DNA of 64,000 nucleotides from assembly GCA_046726015.1 (NCBI GenBank), contig JBKOZS010000054.1:1-64000 (forward strand). The letters run 5' to 3'. Each line of letters opens with the position of its first letter. Within the stretch, counting starts at the first letter, position 1. The notes under the pieces were generated by a model. It did not search any database, was not told where the DNA came from, and was given only the letters and a program-made list of their open reading frames with translations. Shown in pieces: positions 45,725-54,392 of the stretch. The translations under genes were made by a program, and so were the position numbers. Origin of the DNA: QHWT01 sp046726015 (GTDB lineage: Bacteria; Acidobacteriota; Vicinamibacteria; Vicinamibacterales; 2-12-FULL-66-21).

Positions 45725-46888
45725 ATGCACATCAACGATCTCTTGAAGACCGCTGTGGCCAGTGGCGCGTCGGACCTCCATCTCAAGGTCGGCAGCTACC
45801 CGATGATGCGCGTGAACGGCACGCTCGTGGTGGCGTCCGAGGAAAAGCGCCTGGATCGCCCCGATACCGAGGCGATGGCGCAGGGCATTTTCACTCCGGA
45901 ACACCTCGAGAAGTTCCGCCGCAACCAGGACGTCGACCTGGCCTATAGCGTCGCCGGGCTGGGCCGCTTCCGCTGCAACGTCTTCCAGCAGCGCGGCACC
46001 GTCGGCCTCGTCCTGCGCGTGATCCCCACACGCATCAAGTCAGTCGACGAACTCGGCCTGCCCCCCGTGCTCAAGAAGATCGCGCAGGAGGAACGCGGCC
46101 TGGTGCTCGTCACCGGAACGACGGGCAGCGGCAAGTCGACGACACTGGCGGCGCTCATCGATTACATCAACTCGACGCGGTCCGCGCACATCATGACCGT
46201 CGAAGATCCCATCGAGTACCTGCATCGCGACCACATGTCGCTCGTCAACCAGCGCGAGATCTCGGTGGACGCGCAGTCGTTCGCCCACGCGCTCCGCGCC
46301 GCGCTGCGGCAGGACCCCGATGTCATCCTGGTCGGCGAAATGCGCGACTTCGAGACAATCGAAACGGCGTTGCACGCGGCCGAGACCGGACATCTCGTGC
46401 TCTCGACGCTGCACACGCTCGATGCCACTGAAACGATCAACCGCATCATTGCGGTGTTCCCGCCGCACCAGCAGCGGCAGGTCCGCATCCAGCTGGCGAG
46501 CGTGTTGAAGGCCGTCATCTCGCAGCGCCTCATGCCGCGCGCCGACGCCCTCGGCCGCGCCGCGGCGGTGGAAGTGATGGTCACCACCGCCTTCATCAGA
46601 GACTGCATCGTCGACAAGGACAGGACGTCGCAGATCTACGGCGCGATCACCGCGGGTGGATCGCAATACGGCATGCAGACGTTCGATCAATCGATCTTCG
46701 GCCTGTATCAGGCGGGCTACGTCACGCTCGAAGAGGCGCTGCGCTGGGCGTCGAACGTGGACGATTTCAAGCTGAAGGTCCAGGGCATCTCGTCGTCGAC
46801 AGAGATGCGCCAGGCACAGGCGGCGGCTGCCGCGCAGGCCGCCCGGAGCGGCGGAGGCATGCCGGAGATTACGCGCTTCGGCGGTTAG
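45725..46888 (+). CDS. pilT: Type IV pilus retraction ATPase PilT
   Basis: Hexameric ATPase that disassembles type IV pili for twitching motility. 387 residues from the ATG at 45725, giving the family start MHINDLLKTAVASGASDLHL. Walker A is GTTGSGKSTT with K137. The Asp box is VEDPIEYLH, Walker B is DPDVILVGEMRD, and the His box is TGHLVLSTLHT. The PilT-specific AIRNLIREGK-equivalent is IYGAITAGGSQYGMQTFDQS. A Gln/Ala/Gly-rich tail follows. No other pil genes are present. Confidence 0.95.
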   Translation: MHINDLLKTAVASGASDLHLKVGSYPMMRVNGTLVVASEEKRLDRPDTEAMAQGIFTPEHLEKFRRNQDVDLAYSVAGLGRFRCNVFQQRGTVGLVLRVIPTRIKSVDELGLPPVLKKIAQEERGLVLVTGTTGSGKSTTLAALIDYINSTRSAHIMTVEDPIEYLHRDHMSLVNQREISVDAQSFAHALRAALRQDPDVILVGEMRDFETIETALHAAETGHLVLSTLHTLDATETINRIIAVFPPHQQRQVRIQLASVLKAVISQRLMPRADALGRAAAVEVMVTTAFIRDCIVDKDRTSQIYGAITAGGSQYGMQTFDQSIFGLYQAGYVTLEEALRWASNVDDFKLKVQGISSSTEMRQAQAAAAAQAARSGGGMPEITRFGG

Positions 46889-47175
46889 TCTTCCTCCTTG
46901 CAAACTGATATTCAGCTCGAGAGTACGTAAGTACCGGGCGTTCGGCCTAGCCGTTGAGGAACGAGCATTGCTGCGATCGATGCCCGACCAGTCGTCGCTG
47001 CGGATTCAGTGCGCTTGAGGCGTACTGAATGACGACGACCGGGCGCAGGAGTTACTCGCTCCCACCCGGCAGCATCCACAACACCATGGGTTTCGCGAGC
47101 GTGCCGGCATGCGCGCGTACTCATGCGTATCGACGTGTCGCATCTTTTTGGATCGACACTCTGGAGCCTCAACCT
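46889..47175. other. Gap between pilT and a secreted orphan
   Basis: 287 bases with no gene I can support. The reading frame of the next gene is open upstream to 47029, but that part (MTTTGRRSYSLPP onward) looks non-coding and precedes a clear signal peptide. No word repeat, tRNA fold or strong terminator is visible. CTGGAG at 47161-47166 is the likely ribosome-binding site. Confidence 0.4.
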
Positions 47176-48183
47176 ATGCGTATTCTCACGCGCATGGCGG
47201 CTGCATTCAGCCTTGCCATGGCCCTCGGGTTCTTGTCTAAGCCTGTTACACCACTGGTTGCGCCAGTCCAAGCGGCCACGTCCGCTGGATGCGAAGGCGG
47301 TGGATTCTCAATCGTGTTGCCTGGAGGGACGACGCTCGCCGGCGACGTCGATACGAGCGTCCCGGCGTCGAGCCTCGGTTCGAGCTTCCTCGTCAGAGGC
47401 AAGTACGTCGAGTTCAATGTCGTCTCGGCAACGTTTGGCATCACCAACTACACGTTCACCGGCGCCCCAAATCCGCTGGACATGACCGGTGGTGTGCGCA
47501 CGCCCGTATTTGCGCGCAAGACGCCAGACCATCGCGGTCTGTCGTTGACGAATGCGATGACCGCGGAATTGAAGGACGGAGATGTCGTGATCGAGAGAAG
47601 CGGACCCGGATTGGACATGAAGATCCAGGCCAAGGATTGTGCGAACGGCGGCCTCTTCCAGATGGAACCCCAGCGCGCTGATGGAACCCAGACTGACATC
47701 ACGCACGTGCTCGCGACAGCAACTGGGGCCGAGGGCGCCAACCTGACGGTGTTCTATTTCGACAATCCGAACTTCCGCGCACGCGAAGGCGACGTGGTCC
47801 CCTTCAAGGACACGACGATCGTAGTACCGTCACGGATCAACTTCGCGAACGACTTCTCGCCGAAGTTCGTGGGTCGGGACAGTCCGCAAGTTGCGACGCG
47901 CATCGCGCAAGGCTGCCCGAACCAGATTCAAAAGCGCGACGGCACGTTCGTGACCGTCGATCATTGCGGCGGCGTGTCCGTGTGGCGTGTCGCCAGCGGC
48001 GGCCGGATGGGCGCAGTGTTTGGTGAAGATGCGACCGAGGTTTCCCCACCCGCGACGGTGTGCACGCAGAACTGCCAGGCGCAAAACCGCGTCAGAGGGC
48101 AGGCCGTCGTCCTTGGATTTCCGTTCCCCGTGCAAGATAACGTTCGTCTGAAGCCACGTTTCCCCGCCGGCTTCCAGCCGTAA
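47176..48183 (+). CDS. Secreted protein of unknown function
   Basis: 335 residues from the ATG at 47176, which has CTGGAG nine bases upstream. A signal peptide is clear: MRILTRMAAAFSLAMALGFL followed by an Ala-rich cleavage area. The mature part is about 300 residues, beta-rich by composition, without membrane helices. It contains six cysteines spread through the chain (SAGCEGG, KDCANG, QGCPNQ, DHCGG, TVCTQNC), which suggests disulfides. I recognise no family. It is probably monocistronic. Codon use and GC resemble neighbours, so recent transfer is not indicated. Confidence 0.7.
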   Translation: MRILTRMAAAFSLAMALGFLSKPVTPLVAPVQAATSAGCEGGGFSIVLPGGTTLAGDVDTSVPASSLGSSFLVRGKYVEFNVVSATFGITNYTFTGAPNPLDMTGGVRTPVFARKTPDHRGLSLTNAMTAELKDGDVVIERSGPGLDMKIQAKDCANGGLFQMEPQRADGTQTDITHVLATATGAEGANLTVFYFDNPNFRAREGDVVPFKDTTIVVPSRINFANDFSPKFVGRDSPQVATRIAQGCPNQIQKRDGTFVTVDHCGGVSVWRVASGGRMGAVFGEDATEVSPPATVCTQNCQAQNRVRGQAVVLGFPFPVQDNVRLKPRFPAGFQP

Positions 48184-48240
48184 CAGGCCGAACGGAGGTT
48201 GCGCGCATTTCCGGTTGCGCGCACCTTGCGAGGCGGCCTG

Positions 48241-48255
48241 TAAAATAGCCCTTGA
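48241..48255 (+). promoter_or_regulatory. -10-like box directly before recX
   Basis: TAAAAT at 48241-48246 ends nine bases before the ATG, with no Shine-Dalgarno between. A direct repeat GTTGCGCGCA occurs at 48199-48208 and 48214-48223 upstream. Consistent with a leaderless mRNA. Confidence 0.45.
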
Positions 48256-48726
48256 ATGGAATCCGCCTATAGCGATGGCCTGCGAATGCTGGCCCGGCGT
48301 GAGCTGTCTGCCGCGCAGGTCAGGGCGCGGCTGCTCGAACGTGAGCACGCCGCGGAGGAGGTCGAGGCCGCGATCGAGCAATTGCAGGAGAGCGGCGCGA
48401 TCGACGACGCGCGGGTGGCGCGCGCCTATGTTGAAACGGCGCTGAAGGTCAAAAACCGGGGACGCCTGCGCATCCAGCGCGAGCTGAACGAAATGGGAAT
48501 TCCCCGCGAGGTCGCGGCCGCGGCCCTCGCCGATGCGTTCGGGGAGGTCGACGAGCGCGGCCTGATCGCCAAGGCGATCACGAAAAAACTGCACGGCCGA
48601 AAAAAGATCGACACGCCCGCCGAATACGCGCGAGTCTACCAGTTCCTCATGCGCCAGGGCTTCTCGCCCGCCGCCGTCAGCGCCGCGCTGCGCGCCTACC
48701 GCAAGGGAGCCGATCCGCTAGAATAA
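48256..48726 (+). CDS. recX: Regulatory protein RecX
   Basis: RecX binds the RecA filament and restrains recombinase activity. 156 residues made of three-helix repeats: LRMLARRELSAAQVRARLLER, GAIDDARVARAYVETALKVK and GFSPAAVSAALRAYRKG. It usually follows recA; here recA is not adjacent. Instead it is followed after four bases by alaS, an order also seen with recA-recX-alaS in several bacteria, so recA appears to have been lost from this spot. Confidence 0.9.
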   Translation: MESAYSDGLRMLARRELSAAQVRARLLEREHAAEEVEAAIEQLQESGAIDDARVARAYVETALKVKNRGRLRIQRELNEMGIPREVAAAALADAFGEVDERGLIAKAITKKLHGRKKIDTPAEYARVYQFLMRQGFSPAAVSAALRAYRKGADPLE

Positions 48727-48730
48727 CTGG

Positions 48731-51430
48731 ATGGAGTCGCGCGAAATTCGCAGTAGTTTCCTCAAGTATTTCGAGAAGAACCGGCACACGATCGTGCCCA
48801 GTTCCTCGCTCGTCCCCGCCGACGATCCGACCCTGCTCTTCACCAACGCAGGCATGAACCAGTTCAAGGACGTGTTCCTCGGGCGCGAGAAGCGGCCGTA
48901 CAAGCGCGCGACGACGGCGCAAAAGTGCATGCGCGTCAGCGGCAAGCACAACGACCTCGACAATGTCGGCCCGTCGCTTCGGCATCACACGTTCTTCGAA
49001 ATGCTGGGGAACTTCTCGTTCGGCGACTACTTCAAGGCCGAGGCGATCCCATTCGCGTGGGAGCTCCTGACGAAGGTCTGGAATCTCCCGGCCGACCGAC
49101 TCTTCGCAACGATCTTCAAGGGAGAAGCCGGCATCCCGCGCGACGACGAGGCTTACAAGATCTGGCAGCAGTTCCTGCCCGTCGAACGCATCTCGGAGCT
49201 CGGTCTCGCGGAGAACTTCTGGCAGATGGGTGACACCGGGCCGTGCGGCCGCTGCTCGGAGATCCACTATTTCCGCGGCAACCACGTTCCGTGTGAAGAG
49301 GACCAGCGCGGGAATGCCTGCCGGGGCCTCGACTGCAGCTGCGATCGCTACGTCGAGATCTGGAACAACGTGTTCATGGAGTTCGACCGGCAGCAGGACG
49401 GGACGCTGAATCCGCTGCCGGCGCCATCGATCGACACGGGGATGGGGCTGGAGCGGATCACCGCGGTGATCCAGGGGAAGTTGTCGAACTACGACACCGA
49501 CCTCTTTACTCCGATTCTCGAGGCCATTGCGGAGCGCGCGGGGCGTACCTATGGCGCGACACTCGACGATCCCCCGGATGTCTCAATGCGCGTGATCGGG
49601 GATCACCTGCGGGCGATGACGTTCCTCATCGCGGACGGCGTGGTGCCCTCGAACGAATGGCGCGGCTACGTCCTGCGGAAGATCATGCGCCGCGCGATGC
49701 GTCACGGCAAAAAGCTTGGCATCACCCAGCCCTTCCTGCACTCGCTGGTCGACGTCATCGTTGCCGAGATGGGTGCCGCGTATCCCGAACTGCGCAGCGG
49801 GCGCGACGCGATCGTCCAGGTGGTGCGAAGCGAAGAGGAGCGCTTCGACGCGGTGCTCACCGCCGGCTTGCCACGTCTCGAAGAAGTGCTGGATCGCGCA
49901 GCGGCCGGGTCGAAGGTGGTGCCGGGGGACGAGGCGTTTCGCCTCTACGATTCACTGGGTGTGCCGCTCGATTTCATGGAGGACCTGGCGGGCCAGCGCG
50001 GCCTGACGATCGACCGTGAAGCCTACGAGCGCGCGATGGAGGGGCAGCGGGAGCGCGCGCGCGCCGGCAGTGCGTTCAAAGGGAAAGCCACCGATATGCT
50101 CTGGCAGACACGAGGTGGCCTTGAACGTGAGCTCGCGGCCGTGGGTGACAACTTCGAAGGGTACGATCGGACACGAGTCGACGGCGCTCGCGTACTCGGA
50201 GTTTTTGACGAGCGCGGAGTTGAAGTAGGAGAGCTGAGTGCGGGTCAACGAGGGTTCATTGCCTTAACGAGCACTCCCTTTTATCTCGAGGCTGGTGGAC
50301 AGGTTTCCGATCGTGGATGGATCACTGGAGTTAACTCCGAAGCTGTGGTTGAGGGAATCACACGGTTCCCCAGCTGGCCTCGCCTGCATGCCGTGCTGGT
50401 CGAGAGCGGGGTAATCAAGCAGCGCGATATTGTCAGCGCGATCGTCGCGACCGACGTGCGCGACGCGACACGGCGAAATCACACGGCAACACACCTGCTC
50501 CACGCCGCGCTTCGCCAGGTGCTTGGCACGCACGTGAAGCAGGCCGGATCGCTGGTGGCGCCAGATCGGCTCCGCTTTGACTTCGTCCACTTCTCCGCCA
50601 TTTCGCGCGAGCAACTCGATCAGATCGAGCGGATCGTGAACGAGCAAATCTATCGGAATACGCCGGTGCAAACGGAACTGCGATCGACGGAAGAAGCGAT
50701 CGCTGCCGGCGCGATGGCGTTGTTCGGCGAGAAGTACGGCGACCGTGTACGCGTCGTGTCGGTGCCGGGCTTCAGTCTCGAATTGTGTGGCGGCACGCAC
50801 GTGCGTGCGACCGGAGACATCGGTCCGTTCGTGATTACTCAGGAAGGGGGCGTTGCCGCGGGCGTACGCCGAATCGAGGCGCTGACCGGTGCGGGCGCGG
50901 TCGCCTTTCACCAGCAACAACGCGCGGCCCTCGATCGCATGCTGACCACGTTGAACACGACTGCCGATCAGAGTGTCGACGCCGTGCAGCGCCTGCAATC
51001 GGACGCGCGACGGCTCGCGCGCGAAGTCGAGCAGTTGAAAATGAAGGCGGCGCTCGGCGGCTCCCGAGGAGATTCCGCTGCACACGAGGACACGCACGAT
51101 GTGAACGGCGTCAAGGTCATTGCCCGCCACGTGTCGGGACTCGAAAAGGGCGCGCTGCGCGGACTCGCGGACTCGCTACGCGATCGGCTCGGAAGCGGGA
51201 TCGTCGTCATTGCGTCCGAGACCGACGGCAAGGTCGCACTCGTGGTGTCGGTCACCAAAGATCTCACCGGCCGCATCCAGGCCGGACGGATCGTCAAGGA
51301 GATCGCGCCCATCGTCGGGGGAGGCGGCGGCGGCCGGCCGGACTTCGCTGAAGCCGGAGGCAAAGATCCGTCGAAGATCGACGATCTGATTCGCCAGGCG
51401 CCCGCGGCAATCGCGTCGCTTCTGGGCTGA
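48731..51430 (+). CDS. alaS: Alanyl-tRNA synthetase
   Basis: Charges tRNA-Ala. 899 residues, full length. Class II core with SSLVPADDPTLLFTNAGM and KCMRVSGKHNDLDNVG; the editing domain has the zinc motif HTATHLLHAALR with CGGTHV further on; the C-Ala domain includes a Gly-rich GGGGGGRPDFAEAGGKDPS. TAGAAT at 48719-48724 ends six bases before the ATG and overlaps the recX stop. A patch at about 50120-50420 is lower in GC (about 52-53 percent in the two lines counted) and uses rarer codons (TTA, GTA, GGA), unlike the rest of the gene. The protein itself looks intact there. Confidence 0.97.
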   Translation: MESREIRSSFLKYFEKNRHTIVPSSSLVPADDPTLLFTNAGMNQFKDVFLGREKRPYKRATTAQKCMRVSGKHNDLDNVGPSLRHHTFFEMLGNFSFGDYFKAEAIPFAWELLTKVWNLPADRLFATIFKGEAGIPRDDEAYKIWQQFLPVERISELGLAENFWQMGDTGPCGRCSEIHYFRGNHVPCEEDQRGNACRGLDCSCDRYVEIWNNVFMEFDRQQDGTLNPLPAPSIDTGMGLERITAVIQGKLSNYDTDLFTPILEAIAERAGRTYGATLDDPPDVSMRVIGDHLRAMTFLIADGVVPSNEWRGYVLRKIMRRAMRHGKKLGITQPFLHSLVDVIVAEMGAAYPELRSGRDAIVQVVRSEEERFDAVLTAGLPRLEEVLDRAAAGSKVVPGDEAFRLYDSLGVPLDFMEDLAGQRGLTIDREAYERAMEGQRERARAGSAFKGKATDMLWQTRGGLERELAAVGDNFEGYDRTRVDGARVLGVFDERGVEVGELSAGQRGFIALTSTPFYLEAGGQVSDRGWITGVNSEAVVEGITRFPSWPRLHAVLVESGVIKQRDIVSAIVATDVRDATRRNHTATHLLHAALRQVLGTHVKQAGSLVAPDRLRFDFVHFSAISREQLDQIERIVNEQIYRNTPVQTELRSTEEAIAAGAMALFGEKYGDRVRVVSVPGFSLELCGGTHVRATGDIGPFVITQEGGVAAGVRRIEALTGAGAVAFHQQQRAALDRMLTTLNTTADQSVDAVQRLQSDARRLAREVEQLKMKAALGGSRGDSAAHEDTHDVNGVKVIARHVSGLEKGALRGLADSLRDRLGSGIVVIASETDGKVALVVSVTKDLTGRIQAGRIVKEIAPIVGGGGGGRPDFAEAGGKDPSKIDDLIRQAPAAIASLLG

Positions 51431-51443
51431 TCACAAGGTTGCG

Positions 51444-51469
51444 GGGTGCCGTCCGGAAACGGCACACCC
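51444..51469. terminator. Hairpin after alaS
   Basis: GTGCCGT (51446-51452) pairs exactly with ACGGCAC (51459-51465) around a CCGGAA loop. No T-tract follows, so a Rho-independent role is uncertain. Confidence 0.4.
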
Positions 51470-51521
51470 GGCCTCTAAAATCCCCCCTAAACCATTGAAA
51501 ACTCTCGGCAAAGCCCTTGCC

Positions 51522-51550
51522 TTGAGAGACGGGTCCGGCTCGACTACACT
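51522..51550 (+). promoter_or_regulatory. Sigma-70-type promoter of the lytic transglycosylase gene
   Basis: TTGAGA at 51522-51527 and TACACT at 51545-51550 with a 17-base spacer. Five of six -35 positions and four of six -10 positions match consensus. The start codon is 18 bases beyond the -10. This is the clearest two-box promoter in the window. Confidence 0.6.
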
Positions 51551-51568
51551 GTTGAGCTCACACTCATA

Positions 51569-52315
51569 ATGGTCCGGAGACTGCTGATCGCCGCCGCGCT
51601 TTGCGCGTTGACGCCTACGCTGGCGCACGCCCAGATTTACGCCTGGCGGGATGCGGCCGGAAACCTGGTGCTGTCGGACAAGCCGAAGGACCCGTCGGCC
51701 AGGACCTACGCGGTCGAACCGTCGAATCCTGCCGCGTCGCTTTCCACTCCCGCGCCCGCGCCGACTGGCTTTCGCACGACGAAGGCTGCGTTCAGTCAAC
51801 GCGCCGCTGTCTACGACGACCTCATCGTCGAGCATTCCACGCGGCATGCGATGAGTCCCGATTTCGTGCGGGCCGTCATCCACGCGGAATCGGCCTTCAA
51901 CCCGCGCGCGCGATCGGTGAAGGGGGCGATGGGGCTGATGCAGTTGATGCCGCAGACGGCGCGCGCGTATGGCGTGTTCGACCCGTACAACGCGGCGGAA
52001 AACATCCGCGCTGGCGTCGCCTATCTTCGGAGCCTACTGGACCGCTTCAATCAAAACGAGGAGCTCGCGCTGGCCGCGTATAACGCGGGCCCGAACGCCG
52101 TCGAGAAATACGGGCGCACCGTGCCGCCTTACAAGGAAACCCGCAACTACGTCGCGAAAATTCGCGGCGCCGCGTCGCAGACGGCGGCCGCGGCGACGCC
52201 TCCCGTCACCCGCGTATTCAAGTCCATCGACATCGTCGATGGCCGTCCAGTCCTCCGATTCTCGAACAAGCCGACAGACGGCGCCGAGGTCGTCCGCGGC
52301 GCGGACCGACGGTAA
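51569..52315 (+). CDS. Soluble lytic transglycosylase with DUF4124 domain
   Basis: Exported murein hydrolase, 248 residues. The signal peptide ends LAHAQ. A DUF4124 segment follows (IYAWRDAAGNLVLSDKPKD). The SLT domain has the catalytic glutamate in IHAESAFNPRA, then GAMGLMQLMPQTARAYGV, NIRAGVAYLRSLLDRF and ALAAYNAGPNAVEKYG. All family motifs are intact. It has its own promoter and sits alone. Confidence 0.94.
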   Translation: MVRRLLIAAALCALTPTLAHAQIYAWRDAAGNLVLSDKPKDPSARTYAVEPSNPAASLSTPAPAPTGFRTTKAAFSQRAAVYDDLIVEHSTRHAMSPDFVRAVIHAESAFNPRARSVKGAMGLMQLMPQTARAYGVFDPYNAAENIRAGVAYLRSLLDRFNQNEELALAAYNAGPNAVEKYGRTVPPYKETRNYVAKIRGAASQTAAAATPPVTRVFKSIDIVDGRPVLRFSNKPTDGAEVVRGADRR

Positions 52316-52439
52316 ACGACTCAGGGCTTCCGCCTTCGCCGCAAGCGGCTACGGCGGACGAGCACCGACCGCGTATCGCCGCACATCGCGCCTCGCGCAC
52401 ATCGCACCTCGCGCATCGCGCCTCGCTTAAAATCACTGA
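52316..52439. repeat. Hairpin plus CGCACATCGCGCCT word repeat upstream of the S4 gene
   Basis: TCCGCC-TTC-GCCGC-AA-GCGGC-TAC-GGCGGA at 52329-52358 is a two-step stem and a likely end signal of the transglycosylase mRNA. Next, 52377-52426 is four imperfect copies of a cgcacatcgcgcct-type word. TAAAAT at 52428-52433 then ends six bases before the next ATG and could be its -10. Confidence 0.55.
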
Positions 52440-52820
52440 ATGCGATTGGACGTCTGGCTCGACGTCAGTTGTCTCTTCAAGACCCGGAGCGAGGCGCAGA
52501 AGGCCTGCAAGGGAGGCAAGGTCGACGTGAACGGCCAGGCCGCCAAGCCACATCGTGAAGTGGCACCCGGTGATGAGATCGAGATTACGCGTACGTTTGG
52601 AAGACGCCAGAAGGTGATCGTGAAGGGACTGGCCGAGCAGCACGTCCCCAGGGCGGAGGCGCGCCTGCTTTACGAGGATCTGACGCCAAAGCCAACAGCG
52701 GAAGAGCTCGAGATGCTCCGCATTGCGCGTCTGGCGGCGCCGTTTACGCGTCCGGCATCAGCGGGCGCACCGGACCGCCGGGAGCGTCGCATGCTGCGGC
52801 GCCTCAAAGGGCGCGGCTGA
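52440..52820 (+). CDS. S4-domain RNA-binding protein, Hsp15-like
   Basis: 126 residues. The S4 domain occupies the first 60: MRLDVWLDVSCLFKTRSEAQ, CKGGKVDVNGQAAKP and REVAPGDEIEI. The basic C-terminus (DRRERRMLRRLKGRG) resembles Hsp15-type proteins, which bind stalled 50S subunits carrying peptidyl-tRNA. A role on ribosomes or rRNA is likely; the exact job is not determined. The ATG is six bases after a TAAAAT box, without a Shine-Dalgarno. Confidence 0.85.
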   Translation: MRLDVWLDVSCLFKTRSEAQKACKGGKVDVNGQAAKPHREVAPGDEIEITRTFGRRQKVIVKGLAEQHVPRAEARLLYEDLTPKPTAEELEMLRIARLAAPFTRPASAGAPDRRERRMLRRLKGRG

Positions 52821-52984
52821 ACCGACCACGGATGGACACGGAATCACGCGGATTCTCCCGCAAATGCGCGCGACCGGGGGCCTTCCCGCGCCTTCGCGCC
52901 TCCGATCCGTGTCCCTCCGTGTGAGTCCGTGGTAGAATCAATGGTTTGCTAACCCTTAAACATTGAGCATTTAGCATTTTCTCT
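52821..52984. repeat. Inverted CCACGGA/TCCGTGG island and rpsT leader
   Basis: The left arm CCACGGATGGACACGG (52826-52841) pairs imperfectly with the right arm CCGTGTCCCTCCGTGTG...GTCCGTGG (52910-52932). The word gatccgtg is shared with the 54327-54394 island. TAGAAT at 52933-52938 is a plausible -10 for rpsT. The remaining leader has aaacattgagcatttagcattt (52957-52978), the word type seen at 36.2 and 60.1 kb. Confidence 0.55.
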
Positions 52985-53257
52985 ATGGCTAGTCACGCTT
53001 CAGCACTCAAGGCCCACCGTCAGAACATCGTCCGCCGCGAGGCGAACCGCCAGCTCCGCAGCCGCCTTCGTGGCGCGCTCCGAAGCATCCGCGCCGCCAT
53101 CGACGCCGGGGATCCGGCGCAGGTCAAGGACGCGCTCCGCAGCACAATCTCGCTGGTCGACAAGATGGCGGGCAAGCGCGTGATTCACCGCAACGCCGCC
53201 GCGCGCTACAAGTCGCGGCTTGCGAAGCGGGTGACGAAGAAGACCGCCACGGCGTAA
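52985..53257 (+). CDS. rpsT: 30S ribosomal protein S20
   Basis: Primary 16S rRNA-binding protein of the small subunit, 90 residues, highly basic and helical. Typical features are SALKAHRQNIVRREANRQLRS at the N-terminus, SLVDKMAGKRVIHRNAAARYKSR near the C-terminus, and a Lys-rich end. As usual in many bacteria it stands alone next to holA. Confidence 0.96.
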   Translation: MASHASALKAHRQNIVRREANRQLRSRLRGALRSIRAAIDAGDPAQVKDALRSTISLVDKMAGKRVIHRNAAARYKSRLAKRVTKKTATA

Positions 53258-53294
53258 CGCGCCCGGCCTGAATCTCCGCGCTCGCTGCCCGACA

Positions 53295-54323
53295 TCAACG
53301 CGGCGGCTTCGACGCGGCAAACTCCGGCTTACACAATTCCACGACGAGCCGTTCCAGCAGGACGCGCGGGTCGCCGCCCGAGCTTTTGAGGTCGAGATCC
53401 GTGCGAAACAGCGCATCGATTGCCGCTGGCACGCGGCGCGGGGAGGTCATGGACAGCTTTTCGCGGACGAACCATGCGAGCTGGCCGAGAATCTGGTACG
53501 GCACTCCCCCGCCGTCGAGCGCGAGCCCGATCTGCCGCAGCGCTTCCGCCGTGTTCCCCTGTTGAATCGCGTTGGTGACGGCCCAGTCGTCCTGTGACGC
53601 TTCGGCGCTCACCACTTCACGCGCGTCGGCGAGCGTGATGTTTGGTTTGCCCGCCGCATACAGCAGCAGCCGATCGAGATCCCCGCGCAAGCGGGCGATG
53701 TCGGAGCCGGCGCGTTCGGCGACGAGCCGCGCGGCCGGCGGCTCGATTTGCTGGCCGGCATCCGCAACCGCCTTCTTCACGAGCTGCTCTGCCATGCGCG
53801 CAGCCTGGCGAAGATCCACGCGCTCTCCCTTGCCTGGCTTCAGCCCCCAGCACTCGACAACTGTCGCCGATTTGTAGAGCGCCTTGCCAATGCGGCGCGA
53901 CCTGTCCACGTCTGCCGCCGTGATCACGAGCGTCGTGGTTGGCTCGGGACGCTGAACGTACTCGGTCAACACGTCGAGGTCCGTTGCGGATTCGCCGTCC
54001 TCTTCGTCATCCTCTGCTTCCGCGGCACGGCCGCGACGCTTCGGCTTCAGCAGCCGCTCTCCTCGCAGCACGACCACCACGCGGCGATCGCTCATCATCG
54101 GCAGCAGTCGCGCCGATTCGACAATGGCAGCTGGCGTGACCGCCTTCTCACCCGCATACAAGCGATCGACATTGAACGCGCGGAGCTCGTCCTCGACGAC
54201 GCCGGCAATGTCGGTCGCCAGGTGCGAGATCTCCGCGTCATCGTCGCCCACGATGAGGTAAACAGGCGCCGGGATACGTTTGGCGATGGCAGTACGCACG
54301 TCAGCGGGTGTTGCGGCAGACAT
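53295..54323 (-). CDS. holA: DNA polymerase III subunit delta
   Basis: Clamp-loader subunit that opens the beta clamp. 342 residues, usual size. Recognisable parts are YLIVGDDDAEISHLATDIAG, VVVVLRGERLLKPKRRG with an acidic insert (AEAEDDEEDGES), RLRGDLDRLLLYAAG and LGQLAWFVREKLSM. It lies downstream of leuS-lptE on the minus strand, an order shared by many genomes (leuS, lptE, holA, opposite rpsT). Confidence 0.92.
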   Translation of the reverse strand: MSAATPADVRTAIAKRIPAPVYLIVGDDDAEISHLATDIAGVVEDELRAFNVDRLYAGEKAVTPAAIVESARLLPMMSDRRVVVVLRGERLLKPKRRGRAAEAEDDEEDGESATDLDVLTEYVQRPEPTTTLVITAADVDRSRRIGKALYKSATVVECWGLKPGKGERVDLRQAARMAEQLVKKAVADAGQQIEPPAARLVAERAGSDIARLRGDLDRLLLYAAGKPNITLADAREVVSAEASQDDWAVTNAIQQGNTAEALRQIGLALDGGGVPYQILGQLAWFVREKLSMTSPRRVPAAIDALFRTDLDLKSSGGDPRVLLERLVVELCKPEFAASKPPR

Positions 54324-54392
54324 TCAGATCCGTGTTATCCGTGAGATCCGCGGCTGTGATCCGTGTGTTTCGGTGATCCGTGTGATCCGTGG
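54324..54392. repeat. GATCCGTG word repeat between lptE and holA
   Basis: Six to seven imperfect copies of gatccgtg, mostly in the same orientation, fill 54327-54394, almost the whole gap. The last copies run to the lptE stop. The word also occurs in the 52.8-52.9 kb island, with only holA and rpsT between. Confidence 0.65.

Noticed and set aside
48184..48255. A remnant of recA upstream of recX
   Set aside because: Only 72 bases separate recX from the previous gene, and no RecA C-terminal sequence is readable there.
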